A stretch of 64,000 bases of DNA from Blumeriella jaapii (lineage: Eukaryota; Ascomycota; Leotiomycetes; Helotiales; Drepanopezizaceae): contig VWND01000086.1 in assembly GCA_009599575.1 (NCBI GenBank), positions 124,001-188,000 of the forward strand. Direction: 5' to 3'. Every line of letters starts with the position of its first letter. Within the stretch, counting starts at the first letter, position 1. Made by a program: the position numbers and the translations under genes. Below are positions 10,504-22,953 of this stretch, piece after piece. Below the pieces are notes generated by a model. The model did not search any database, was not told where the DNA came from, and saw only the letters and a program-made list of their open reading frames with translations.

Positions 10504-12058
10504 AGCTTGGCGTTCGGGGGGGCTTCTCGAGAGAATGGCTTGCATTTACATGGCGTCTAAAGGGGGTGTGGGAATGATGAGGATCATGGCGTTTGCTGTT
10601 AGCGATCATGCATTCTTGAAGACTTATGAGCAATGAAAACACCGTAAGAGATTTATTCACGTTCCACAGTAGCTTGTGCTTTGATCCCGCTCCACTCTGT
10701 CCGAACAGACTCCAATTCCGAAAGCTTTCTTCGCCTGCCCCGCTCTCTATACTATCTTCCTTTCTTTGAGAAGAAAAGCTGTATCGCTTTCAACGGTTCC
10801 CAGAGGAACATCTTATAGTGATTTGAGAGCGCGAACGGGAACGAGGTCGAAAGGAACCAGCACCTCTCTACATAGCTTGTTTCTCGGACCGATTTCTCCC
10901 CTGTGATTAGGTCGTTAACTAATCAAGGCACTTGCCAGTCTAGAGTCAGGTCGTCATCTCCAAGATAGAAGACGGTTCGTGATATCAAAAAAGCTCTAAA
11001 GTTGCGACTATGTTCCGTACCAGGTCGGTTTCTACGAGAGATACTGCTCGGGCACAGTGCACCAATGCTTACGCTTGCAGTTGGTAAGCTTGAACGTCGT
11101 TCGGTCACAGGTGTGGGATTCCACGAGGTTTTGAGACGACTATGTGATGACAGAACAAGGAGAGAGACTCTAGATAGCTCAAGCACCAAGGCTTGGTTGT
11201 GATGATGATCCCATCGGCTTGGCGGTATACGCTCGCAAAGGCAGAGCTATTCTCCGTTGGATTATGTTATGCTCTGGTACAGTACATTCTTTTCGAGAGT
11301 TCAGAGACCCGGTGCTCAGTGCAGGTTGGGCAATTGAGTACGACGGCGGACGGGAAACGTTTGCCCGGCAACGGATACTTTACCTCCCGAGCTTTCGACC
11401 GCAAGCATCCCGCTATTTGAAAGAAGGCTCCCTAAACTTCATCTAGGCTGGATCGAAATTATCATTGCACGGGAGATTGTACAAAGACAAGTTTGCTTTC
11501 CAACGGGCCTCCAAATAAGGTCGTCGTCGCGAGCAATAGCAGCGTAGAACTTCTAACATGTCTCAATACATTTTGATGCCAAATGCGGAAACGCCGCGGC
11601 TGAAAGAGGTGTAGACGCAGAAAGAGATGAACTCCGTTCCTGCGGTATCGCCTAGCCGGCTAAGTCCCAACATTCGCAGCTCTGCGTCCCATTCTCGATA
11701 CTCTAATATAGAGCATTGTAGAAATCATGGTCGTTGCGACCTACCACTCACATTCCAGCGAGCTTTGGCTATGGCGTGGCTGGCTGGTATGAAGATCAGC
11801 ATGCGAAAGAGATACAGAAGTTGAGACCGGAGTAGGAACATGAGAACAAGCGTGATGAGTATCCTCGCCGTCCCAATGGCACATGATTTCTTAAATGCCA
11901 GTTCACCTCTCAATAGCTCTCGATTGAAACCGATCCAGCTACTGAACCTCACGAGCTTGGTATGTACTATCAATAATACAGAAGGTGTAGGAATACAACG
12001 AGGTTTGTTCCAAGGATGCTGCATGCTAAATCGCGTCGTCAGAGCATGGCCGACAGCG
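10504..12058. other. Intergenic, no gene seen
   Basis: Lies downstream of both CSN6 (+) and VPS17 (-). Open frames are below 100 residues on both strands without domains. A GTAC tract occurs near 11278. Confidence 0.5.
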
Positions 12059-14108
12059 CTAGAATGACGAGGTAGCGAGGCGAGCAGCTGCGTTTCTGGC
12101 GTCGACTCTGTCCTCATCATCCTCTTCCTTAACGTCTTTGAGTCCTCCCGCACTAGCTCCACTGACGGCTCTAGATCGATTAGGACCCTGGCCCTCTTGC
12201 TCACTTTCTTCTGGGACGTTGGACATGAAACTACCGGATATGCTTCTGTTCAGAGCATCTGGACGACGAGGTACACCTGACCCTGTTTTCAAACCAACGT
12301 CAGCTACGGCTTGATACGGTGACTTTCAGATGTGATAATCGCCGGGCCAGCAGAGATGATACGAAAGAAATCCAAAGCTTGAGTATTTCGCTTCAAAGAA
12401 CTTTGTTGCGGAAACCCAACTTACAGCTATCCCCGTTTTTGCCCTGACTTGTCGCCAAGCTTGTTCTGCGCGTTACGGTTTCTCGCCCAAGGCGAGAAAG
12501 ACCACCGGAAGAGTCGATTGCTCGAATATCGGGCCTAATGCTTTCGAGAGTCGCCAAGGTTCGTCGTTCTGCCTCGATTTCACGGATGACGTACTCCCGG
12601 ATGCTGAGTCGCAAATCCGCAGCAGTCCGGGAAAACCATCGTCGTTGTTCCTGCAGCAGATTGGCGGTCACACGCTGAGTTTTACCGAGAAGATAAAGCT
12701 CATTACTCCTAGCTTCATCCAATGCGGAAATAGCCTCGTCAACCTTTTCTCTTCGTACAGATGAACTGGCCTTCAATCTATCCGCCGCATTCAATTTACT
12801 TCGTGTCAGTTGCTGTGACTGCATCAGTTCACGAAGAAGTATGTGGCGATTCGTGAGTGTTTCCTTGACAATGAACGCGTCTTGGGAATGATACTGCAAG
12901 GGGTCGCCAATCGTGGTCGCCTCAGCTGTAGCTTGGGCGGCATGGAAGTCTCCTGTGGTTTGTATCGTCTTGCCAAGCTTGCGATACGCGTTTGCAAGTC
13001 CCGAGTGGGGTTCCTGTACGCTCATGACGCCAATCTTGACGCCGAAATCAGACTCGGCAAGTCCCACTCCTGTGATTTTTAAGCAAATACCAGTTAGATT
13101 CATGCAGAGAGCCCTTACCCCTTCGAGCTTTGACTAGCTTATCAACTTTGTGTCCCGCGTCCATGGTTCCAAGATAGAAAAGTTTCACAATAGGTCTTGC
13201 GTCTTGTAGTTCTGGCGTATCATCTGGAGGTGGAGCAAACTGCTTGATGACTCTTCTTCGTACACCTGTCGCTGGTTGTTTCCGCTTGAGCATCGGGCTG
13301 TATCCAAAATCACTTTCGACAAAAAGAACCATCTCGTCGTCTCTTATCAACACCTCATTTGCGCAAACATAGTTCAGCCATCTTTGCAGAGTTGCCTTGA
13401 CACGAGCTTCGTCTTCGTCTGTCCCAGCACCAGCGGATGTCAATGCGGGGGGTACTGCTGGTACAATAGCTTCCGGGTTCGAGGATACAAGATGGTCCGC
13501 AAATTTAACGAATTCGGAGTGAGTCCGTCGAACATCTCGAAATTGGGTAGTTCGGAACTTGGGAAGGTTGGTCTATGATGTCAGTTACGCTCTAATGTAA
13601 AGGGAGTAGCTGATATCAGACGAACATGGACGTCAAATCTTAGGATGGGATCCTTCCTCCCCGTGCGCTCAAGACCAGTGATCTTCGCTTGTAGCTTGTA
13701 CTGCGGGGCTTGAGTCTGCTGTTGCGTTTGCCGTGCAGATTGATGGTATCTTTGCGGTTCTGGTCTAGGCGGCTGTCCCTGGTGCTGTTGCTGTGACGGT
13801 GCTTGCGGCTGATTTCCTAGGAAAGGCTGCTGCTCGGGGGGTGGATTTGAGTCGGCAGTATCAGGCCTACGGCCGTCACTCTCTGCCGCCGACTCGGTCT
13901 CTGCAATACCATCTGGTCTTTGAAAGCCTCCGCCGCCTATGGTATCTTCAAACCCATTCGGACTGTAGGGCGCTGGTGAAAGAGGAGCGTCGCGGGAGGT
14001 AGGGAAGGCGCTCGTTGGCGCGTGCTGAGGAGACAACACCGGCGAAGAACCCCACGGAGATGCTCCAGCTGGGTTTTCGGCATCATTTATCGAAGTGGAA
14101 TAGTCCAT
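12059..14108 (-). CDS. VPS17: Retromer sorting nexin Vps17
   Basis: Vps17 pairs with Vps5 as the SNX-BAR dimer of retromer, which recycles cargo from endosomes to the Golgi. Four exons: 13626-14108, 13119-13572, 12425-13069, 12059-12282. The introns (13573-13625, 13070-13118, 12283-12424) all keep phase and give 601 residues. A disordered Ser/Pro/Gln-rich N-terminus of about 140 residues precedes a PX domain (YKLQAKITGLERTGRKDP, then NLPKFRTTQFRDVRRTHSEF and ESDFGYSPMLKRKQ). A BAR-type coiled coil follows (VQEPHSGLANAYRKLGKTI through RRWFSRTAADLRLSIREYV). I chose the ATG at 14108 (MDYSTS); an in-frame ATG at 14141 would add 11 residues. The gene is divergent from MEF2, about 370 bp away. Confidence 0.92.
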
Positions 14109-14477
14109 GGTTGCCAGTAGTTGTCCTGCAATCCTGCTCAAAAACTCTTTGGTTTATGCGTAGGCAATTGCGCAAAGGGCTTGTGGCGCCCAGAAGTATC
14201 GTCTTTGAAGAGCAGCTTCAGAAGGAGATCTTCTTGAATGTGGCACGCGCGGGGATTCGAGAGATTGACGCCAGCGTTGTTGTTGTGGCAAAGAGACTAC
14301 CCAAAGAGAAGAATCGAGGACTTGACTTGCGAAGCTCAACATGACGAGGACGACGCACTACCGCCCGGGGAAGAGTCTAAGCGCCATCTCAAAATTAGAC
14401 GCCCTAAGCGAGCTCTGTCAAGCTCCAAAGTCTCTCGTTCACAACTCAGATCGATTGAAAGCGACAGATATGAGGTG
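14109..14477. promoter_or_regulatory. Shared divergent promoter VPS17 / MEF2
   Basis: 369 bp lie between the chosen starts of two oppositely transcribed genes, so both promoters must sit here or overlap the 5' ends. I see no named motif. Confidence 0.5.
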
Positions 14478-17332
14478 ATGACTCTACTAGCTGCGCAAAG
14501 AGGATGTCGGTCATGGCATCAATGTCTTTACCCGTCTCGTCTTCTCAAACGCCGAATTCCCGCCCGGGCTCGCTCACGTCCCTCCTGCCACTACTCGACC
14601 TCCCGCCTCCCTAACCACGGCCATGATCCAAATACTCAAACCACTCGTAACATTGGAATCATTGCGCATATTGATGCGGTGAGTAAGAATCCCTAATTAC
14701 CTGAGTTTAATAGACTGAACTTTTGGCAGGGAAAGACAACTACTACGGAGCGGATGCTCTACTATAGTGGCATTACTCGTCGAATAGGAGGTAAGTCGGT
14801 TTCTTGTTGAGGGACCTCCAGTTAGCCGCATATCTCGATCTTATATCAATCAGTTAAAGAAAAAGAAAGAAGAAGAAATAAATTTCGAGTTCGGGCTGGC
14901 AAACTTGGTCAATCACGTAGATCACGTGTTGTATCTGGACAGGCTGATTTATTCTTGCAAAGAAAGTTCTGACATTTTTCATAGATGTTGACGATGGATC
15001 TACTGTTACGGACTTTCTACCCGCAGAGCGCGAACGGGGAATCACTATCCAGTCTGCGGCTGTAACATTCCACTGGCCACCCTTCCAACACGAAGGCACA
15101 CCGAATCCAAAGCCAGAATCGCCCAGACACCAAACTTCTCATACAATCAATCTCATAGACACTCCAGGACACGCAGACTTCACGTTTGAAGTACTTCGGT
15201 CCCTTAGAATTCTCGATGGCGCCGTCTGTATTCTCGATGGAGTTGCGGGCGTTGAAGCTCAGACCGAAAAGGTATGGACTCAGGCGAACAACTACAGCAT
15301 CCCAAGGATCGTGTTTGTCAACAAGCTGGACCGCGACGGTGCGGCTTTCAGCAGAACTGTGAAGGAGATCGGACTGAGGCTCCGAGGCTTTCCAGCTGTG
15401 TGCCAAATTCCATGGTGGGAAGATGGTAAAGGAAGGTTCATTGGCGTAGGAGATGCCATCAACCTGTGTGCTCTGAAATGGAGGGAAGGCGGCGATGGAA
15501 AGACGATTCAGAGCTACAGTCTTGACCAACTCGTTCAAGAAGACCCAGCACTTCGGTCAGAACTCATCTCTGCTCGTGCAGCACTGGTGGAAGGCCTCTG
15601 TGAATTCGACGAGCAACTGCTTGAGACATGGCTTGAGTGTGGTGACGATACACTGTCTGTACCTTCTCAGGCTATTCGCAACAGCTTGCGAAAATGCATC
15701 ATCGACGGCTCGGGGCGTCTCATTCCAGTCTTTGCAGGAGCAAGCTTCAGGAACATCGGAGTACAGCCACTGTTAGATGCTATTGATGACCTGCTTCCGA
15801 ATCCCGCAGAGCGCCCAGACCCCGAAGTAAGCGTGGGAGAGAAAAGAGGTGGTCTAGCTGATCTCCTAGATGGCAAATTATCCCTGGCCTCGAGCTGGAA
15901 CAAACACATGACCAAAAGATCCAGCTCTGCAACATCCATGATCGCACAGATCGAGGCATGTGCCTTAGCATTCAAAGTCGTCAACGATCCTCGACGTGGT
16001 GTTCTCGTCTACGTTAGAGTGTACTCAGGATCCCTCAAGCGCAACGCAGCACTTTGGAACACCAACCTCCACGTCACCGAACGTGCTCAGCGTTTACTAC
16101 AAATGCAAGCCTCAGATGCCATCGAGATTCAACATATCTCGGCTGGTCAGATTGGCGTCATCGCAGGGCTCAAGTTTGCTCGGACCGGCGACACCCTGAT
16201 AGCCTACCCAGGCGTCAACCCCAAAACCGGACCTCCAGCACCCTTGAATATGCTCCAACTCCGGCCCATCGAGGTCCCTCCCCCAGTCTTCTTCGCAGCT
16301 ATCGAACCCCACAGCCTCAGCGAGGAGAAGAATGTCGCTGAGATTCTCACCAACCTTCTCCGAGAGGATCCCAGTCTACACGTCAACACCGATGAAGAGT
16401 CTGGGCAGATGCTGCTCAGCGGCATGGGCGAACTGCATCTGGAAATAGCTCGTGACCGTCTCGTCAACGACTTCAAAGCCAAAGCCACAATGGGCAACAT
16501 CGAGATCAGCTATCGCGAGTCCGTGCTGTCCGCAACCTCCCCCCAGCGTGTAGTCTTTGACCGGGATATCGCGGGCAAGAAAGGGAAAGCCGGCTGCGAA
16601 GCCACTGTTGAACCCCTTGAGCATGCAAGCGTCAACTCAGACCACACCGTTTCCCGAGACGGCAACTCTATCTCCGTCAACGTCCCCACGTCCTGGTTCG
16701 GCGAAGAGGAATCAGCGGCGTCGCTACCCAAAGATCTCCCCCTGGCTACAGTCCGCGAAGCGCTCGTCAACGGCGCCGTAGCAGCACTTGCTCGCGGCCC
16801 CCGCCGTGCTTTCCCACTCCACAGCACACACGTAGTCCTGAAGTTCGACGCGGCTTCCGACCTCTTCGGCTCTGACACCTCGCCTGCCGCCCTATCCTCC
16901 GCCGCCAGACTGGCCGTCCAAGCAGCGCTCAAGTCAGCGTTCGAGAGCAACGGGATTGCACTCATGGAGCCTGTCATGAGTGTTGTTATCTCCTGCGACG
17001 AGGGCTCTCTCGGAGCAATCGTGCACGATCTCTCCTCCGCACGAGGCGGCCACGTCCTGTCCCTCGACGCCGAGGATACTGAAGACTCTGCTACCATTCT
17101 ACCGGCTATCGACCCGAACAGGATATATGCGCCCCCCGATCCGTTTGCGTCAACGGGTGGCGTCGACTCTGCGGGCCCGGGACAGGCGAGGCAGGTACAT
17201 GCTAGGGTGCCGCTGAAAGAGATGGTTGGGTACCTGAAGCATCTGCGGAGCCTGACGGGTGGACGGGGAACTTTCATTATGTCTGTCGATAAGTTTGAGA
17301 AACTATCGGGACCGAGAGAGAAAGCCATGTAG
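14478..17332 (+). CDS. MEF2: Mitochondrial elongation factor G 2 (ribosome recycling GTPase)
   Basis: EF-G2mt works with the recycling factor to split mitochondrial ribosomes after termination. Three exons: 14478-14678, 14730-14790, 14985-17332 (introns 51 and 194 nt); phases agree and give 869 residues. The first about 55 residues are rich in Arg/Ser with almost no acidic residues, a typical mitochondrial presequence, which supports the ATG at 14478. GTPase motifs are clear: G1 [15 protein letters not shown] across the first intron, [19 protein letters not shown]3 DTPGHADF (about residue 146) and G4 NKLD (about residue 200). The later EF-G domains are present ([14 protein letters not shown] and, near the end, [24 protein letters not shown] sequence). 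A disordered insert follows the GTPase domain (about 15.8-15.95 kb). Mef1 is the alternative name, but the divergent C-terminus favours the Mef2 type. Confidence 0.93.
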
Positions 17333-18463
17333 GAGAAATTTGTGTAGAATCACATTGTAAAAACGCTGTAAAAACATTGTATAAACAACTTGATGGATAG
17401 ATAGTCACAAACAAGAAGCACACTGGGTAGATCAGGGCTAGCCGTTTCTTACATCGAGTTTGCTAAGTGTAGTAAGTTTGTCTGCTTTGCTACAGGGTCC
17501 CTAATTTTACATAGGTAGCTTAAAGTACCTCAGCGGAGCACGCGAAATTCCTGACACCGTGTACATCGTAAAGCTCGATTTAGTTCTAATCTACAGCACA
17601 CGATGTGTGGAACGCGTTAGCGAAGATTTGAACTGACACTAAGACCCAAAACGGAAAGAAAACAGATTTCTGACCACTTGCTCAAGGCATCAATCAGTCT
17701 CGTGATTGAAGAATGCAACTCAGCAGCAGTAACGCCAGCTGTGTTATCTAGGTACTTTTCTAAGCTTCGCACACTGATTCCTACTCACCAATTAACACCC
17801 TTGCACTTTTGCAAAATCGCTTTTTGCCGATACGAAGTACGCAAGCAAGTCGATACCAACGCGCCATTTGCTTCGAAGGTCATACTTACTAACAAGTTCG
17901 CAGCTTTCTCGTTGAAACGCCTGATTCCGTAAGTACTTACCGCGACTGTCGCTGTGATGTAGAAAGTTGCGATACCGGTATAGAGGAGATTGCTCTGTGC
18001 GAAGCGACTTACTGTACGGTAGGTACATACTGTAGCAATTCAGAGTCTGATTCCTGCTTCGTGATACTCCTGCACACTCTCGGTTTCACGCGCCTTGAAG
18101 CATTCTACACTGATGAAACTTTACGAACTCAGCTGTAATCTTTGATCTGCTGTACCTACCTTACCTACCCATTCCTATCACCATTTCATAACCCAAAATT
18201 CCGAAATTCCAACCAGAAGACCCAGTCTCGGCAAGAGAGTCCTAATTTGCTGATAGGTTCCCATTAACAAGACAAGGTCTTCTTCCTCGATAAGTGAGTC
18301 CTGCTGTGGGAAAAGTATCTAGTAGCAACATGCAATTGTCCTACAAGAATTTTATTCCAGTCTCACTACTCGTACAGTACAACAAGCCCATGCATTCGTT
18401 TGTTCAAGGTCATGGAGACAGCATGACAATGTAAGAGACGTCCTCTTATCCTACAGCAGGTCT
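17333..18463. other. Intergenic, no gene seen
   Basis: AT-richer stretch between convergent genes. It holds imperfect TGTAAAAAC units near 17355-17385 and TACCTTACCTACC runs near 18150. No coding or RNA gene is supported. Confidence 0.5.
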
Positions 18464-19875
18464 CTAGTCCAACGCCCTCTCGTTCTGATCGTCAATTTCC
18501 GTAAGGTCCACGTAATCAACCCTTTTAGCACTCGGCTCTGCAGCTTTCTTCACATCCTGCGCGTGCACTGCAGGGTCACTGAGGGTTTTTGTCAATGCGG
18601 GTGCCATCTGTTCCGGTCTCTGGTCGTCCCCAGGCTGGGCTTTTGGGCAGTGGACGGCTACATTTGACCAAAGGCCTCTTTCGGCGACAGGCTTTGCAAC
18701 CGCCTCTCGCAATCTTTCCAAGTCTAGAGGATTCAAGGCCGTCTTGATCGCTTGTACTTTTTCGAGCCGAGGTGTATCTCTCAGATACCAGCACAAAGCT
18801 TCTGCGTGAAACCCAAGTTCTTGTGTTGCTTAGAGTCTATAGGGCACCGAAAATAAGCAATTTCCAGCTCGCATATTCAAGAAAAGCACAATAGTCCTCG
18901 TGTATACCGGGAAGGATGGGACCGGGATAATTTGCTTACCGCGGGCAGTCTGTGCACGGCCGAATGTCGGAGTTGATGTAGGCTCCTGATTGCACTGTCC
19001 AAATCGCTCCATCGAATTCCGGTCTTGCTAGTGTCGAGAGCACTTTGAATTGCATGTGTGAACGGCGCGAGAACCTTGTTCCACTGAGGAGGAAGTCAGT
19101 CCAGTGCCAAAAGTACGGTACGGCGACATCTAGGATAACAGGGACTAGATCTCCTTACCGCATTCAACTCTCCTTGCTCTGGAACATCCCACCTGAGGTC
19201 TTCTATCACTGAGTTCATCCATATGCGGCCCAGTAGAACAAAGCTGTAAGGCATTAGAGTTAGCTTTTGGTTTCCCGTAAAGCGATCCAAGATTTTCTAA
19301 GCCCTGGATAACGCAGATCGAAAAGGGTAGGCTCCCCGATACCTACCATGCTCCGCGAGACTTTGCACTGTCGTGAAGATGGAATGCTGGATGTGAAAAG
19401 GAATATCAAGATTTGGTGGTGCTACCAGAGGATCGAACGTTTGACGGCGAGGATTACTTCTTGACAGGGCAGTTAGCGTCTGCCATATTGGAGTGTTGCA
19501 GTCTAATAGCAGTTCTGGGGCCATCAAAGTAGTTGATACGTACGAAGCACGCCTTAGAGATCGCGGAGATAGTTTCTTGATACGCCCAGATAGCTGGTCT
19601 ATCCGAGTATTATACCTTCTTTTCTCCCTTCTGGGTTTCTTGGTGCGCGTTTCGGTGGGTTGAGATCCGCCGGGACGTGACGGTGATGGAGTAGGAGATC
19701 CTATAACGATTGGATCCTCCTCACTTCCTCTGCCCGCAGGTCGGGCGCTCACCCTTCGAGACTGGTTAGCAATGTAGGGAAGTCTAGGTCGAGCGGGCTC
19801 GAGGTAATAAGTGTCGCTCCTATGGTGATGGACCCTCATGAGTGCCAGTGGTGATATAGATGACCGGACTTACAT
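18464..19875 (-). CDS. Unidentified fungal protein, multi-exon, SUMO-motif-like C-terminus
   Basis: Family not recognised. The best start is a CACCATG whose codon is split: AT at 19874-19875, then a 54-nt intron (19820-19873, GTAAGT...CATAG), then G at 19819, giving MSDTYYLEPARPRLPYI. Exon 2 (19313-19819) is basic and disordered, then structured (PPNLDIPFHIQHSIFTTVQ). Exon 3 (19159-19243) and exon 4 (18940-19083, WNKVLAPFTHAIQSALD) join in phase. The last exon ends at 18464 with VDYVDLTEIDD, like a SUMO-interaction motif. Joining exon 4 to the last exon is not phase-resolved with the visible AG sites, so the 18.82-18.94 kb junction is uncertain. The unspliced ATG at 19839 is an alternative start. 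Confidence 0.55.
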
Positions 19876-20857
19876 GGTGTTGAGAGAGTACAGACCGTCC
19901 TTGCTGTCTGTCACGTCCAGGTTACAGTGTGAAGTCCTCAGAAAAAGCTCGCAGGCTGTGCTTTCCACAAACAAAACAAACCCAAGTGGGTCCAAGAGCG
20001 CGAGCCGACGCGATAGTGATTCTTCGGCTCCGAGTCAACATCACAACCAAAGCTAGCTGTTTTGAGAGTCATCTTCTCATGCTCTTTCTATTTGACTCGA
20101 TACTCCAGCTCCAATAGTCACTCGATCAGGAACTTGTAGTCATCTGCTAATATGCTGTCTGACCCGCCACAGTGAAGAAGGAGCTAGTCGAAGCCTCCCA
20201 ATCGAGTCAGTGTTCGAATACCTTACGGGATTTATCATTGATTCAGTCGGAGTTCACAACCTCGAATCTTGATATAGCAAGCCAAGAGTACATTCACCAC
20301 ATTCTCTGAACATGTTAATGTATACGTATATGCTTGACTCGCCCAAATCGGTAGAAAGACAAGGGAAAGAGAGACATTTTAAGTCTTTCAATTGCTACAA
20401 CGATTTAGGTATTTCTGCTTCTGCGTTCTTGCTCTCCTCCTATCCAGACAGTCAAGGGAAAAGAAACACCTCTCGTCTCGCGCAGTATCAGCTTACCCAA
20501 CATTGTGTGTCGGTGCTTAACAGCAGACACCGCGGACTGTGCACCGAATACATCGGCGAGATCAGCGTTTCTGGCCACAGTTGCTGCTCGGCCGTGCAAC
20601 CTGAAAGGTTTCGGGGCAGTCAGAGGACCATTGAACTAAGGACCAAAGCCACGACAGCAAGCAGCGAGGCATAACGGACTATGTGATACGGCTAATCAAG
20701 GAGCGGTAGAAGTGATCTTGTGATGCCTACCGTCAAGGGTTTTCAACCCAATGGCTTGTCATATGGAGGTTTAGCTCTTATACAAACGGGGTTCAGCAAC
20801 TGTGACCAGCACTCGGCTTGCTCGCAAATCCTTGCTGTCCACATTCGCCTATGAAGC
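19876..20857. other. Intergenic / 5' leader, no further gene supported
   Basis: The part next to 19875 (up to about 20035, minus strand) stays open in frame with the split start codon but has no ATG, so I treat it as 5' leader. The rest shows only short competing frames. Confidence 0.45.
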
Positions 20858-22729
20858 CTAGAGATCAGCTCTCAGCACATCGAACGGATTGCTCGACCTA
20901 GACTTGCTTGCCGGCACATTACTGTTGGCCTGCTCTCTTATTCGTTTTTTCTTAGAGGCCTTGCTCTCCTTCGCTGGTTCATAATCATATTCCAAGGCGC
21001 GGAGGACCTGCTTGACAAAACCCAGAAAATCTGCAGTCTCGGAATTCCTAAACTTGGAAGGCGCGCTCCTGAGGTCCGGGTAGTCTATCAATGCGGGTAG
21101 TGATTCCAGTAGAGCACTTAGTCTGAGCACCGAATTCGGCGTCTCAGTGGACTTCACTGCGATGACTACAGCCGAGATCTGCTTGAGCATTCGAAGAGAG
21201 TATAGAGAGGCTTGCAGCTGAGCGAAGAACTGGATAACGTTCCAGCTGAGAACATTTCCATCCGAGCGTTCGAGCTCGCCCAAAGTCTGATTGAAGAGCT
21301 GGACTGTGGGAGTCTTTATGTTGAGATCCGATTTGTCGATATTTTGCTGCAAAGCCACAGCAATCCATATTTCGCTTTCCTTCATTTTTGGAAGCTTCGC
21401 ATGAAGGTTATGGTAACCATTCGAGATGGCCGTACAAGCTTCGGATATCTCAGAGAGCGAGGGAATGGCCAAGTTTCGGCCTTGGGACTGTTCGATTTGT
21501 TTTCTGTGCTCAAAGACATCGGAGACTTGCTCATTTTGAGGTACAATGAGATTCACAAGTCCATATGCTAATTGCCGAATAAAAGTTGATAATCCCCACG
21601 CAGTCATACGAATAGGGCAATCCAGCAGAAATGGAAGGAAGACATGAGGCGACACAGAAGTAGCTTTCTTACCCACGAACGACTGTCCAGCCAGAATAGC
21701 AAGACTGTGAAACTGTAGCACATACTCTGAAGTCCGTGGGTCTAGACATCTAAGGGCTCGAAAAGTCTCTGCATGGCTTCCTTGGACGCTAGGGTCGTCA
21801 GGCAGTGCGGTGTACTCTTCCAAAAAATCAGAAAACATTTGCGGATGTTGAGTGATCGCCTTCAGATCCTGTGCTTTACTGAGTTGGCTTGGGAACGTTC
21901 CGTGCTGATCCATATGCATCTCAAAGGCAAGGGATATCAACCCGTAAGATTCATGGAGATTGAAGCGGCCACTCAGAGCTACCGGGTCGAGAATCTGTGT
22001 CCGCAACTGCTCAGGTGCATCCTCGCCCACAGGCTTGATGTCAGAAAAGAAGCTAACCGTACCCTTAGAGCCCAGATCGTGGACTAGAAGATCCGAATCG
22101 CTAGTGAGAACGATGCCACCATGTAATTTCAAGTATTTTGCACAGTAGAGATCAGCCTCACCCGGCACGGTCTCTGTGATTTCTCTGTAGATGCCGGATG
22201 CCTTCAGAGCCTCCAGAATAGCCGGCACCAAGAATGGCAAGGCTGGCAGTGTCGTCAGACGCGATGACACAGTTTGATTCCGGAAAAGATCGAGAGATCG
22301 GCGAGAGACATCATGTAGTGAGGAGGCATTGCATGGCTCTGTGTATGCGGCGTGGAAGGTAGACAACCGGACAGTACTTTCTCTTAATCTTTTCAGGCGC
22401 ACTTCGAGCTTTGAAGGGGGCAAGAATCCGTCAAAGTAGATTCCTTTTCTTGCACATGTTAGCTACGGCGAATTACTTCTGTGCCAGCTAGTTACTTACA
22501 TCTCAACATTGCTGCCTCGGAGACCGTCCAGCCATGCAATAGCAACCTCTCCTAATTCTCTGTAAGACGGCGCTGCTTCAAATGCATTCTTTGCACGTGG
22601 AGCGGCTCGTAGGCAGATGTAGTAGATTTGATGGGCAAAAGAAGGCCCGTCTATCACGACTGTCCGGCCGCTTAGGCTTTCCAGCGTTGCATAGGGGCGC
22701 AGAGATGTGGTCAAATGGCGAATTCCCAT
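20858..22729 (-). CDS. Asteroid-family XPG/FEN-like protein
   Basis: Asteroid proteins carry an XPG nuclease fold of uncertain activity. Exon 1 (22500-22729) opens with MGIRHLTTSLRPYA and VVIDGPSFAHQIYYICL, the XPG N-region. A 51-nt intron (22449-22499) gives EIKGIYFDGFLPPSKLEVRL in phase. The XPG I-region follows: VPGEADLYCAKYLKLHGGIV and TSDSDLLVHDLG, with the acidic EAD and DSD residues kept. The remainder is the long helical region seen in this family. The product is 606 residues and ends with a short basic tail (KESKASKKKRIREQ). Earlier methionines at up to 22942 are in a less likely leader. The gene is divergent from PRS5, 224 bp away. Confidence 0.88.
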
Positions 22730-22953
22730 GATGGCATGGAAAGCCCTTCTTGCTTTGTTTGGGACTTGTAAGTTGGATGGACATCTTTGAAGCTGTTTGC
22801 AACGACGCCGTGGTGCCAAGAAGAGTGACACCGGTAGTCGTCGGGTTTGGGACAGACAAACCAACGACGCTTCAACTCCAACTTTTCTCCCCCGCGACAT
22901 CATTTTCTTCCTCAACCACCACCACTGCAGCCAGCCAGCCACCCTCTCCCACC
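22730..22953. promoter_or_regulatory. Short divergent promoter Asteroid / PRS5
   Basis: 224 bp separate the two start codons. The PRS5 start is preceded by a CT-rich, CCACC-rich leader (CTCTCCCACCATG). No specific factor site is recognised. Confidence 0.5.

Noticed and set aside
16510..17328. 272-codon minus-strand frame opposite MEF2
   Set aside because: Antisense shadow of a conserved exon.
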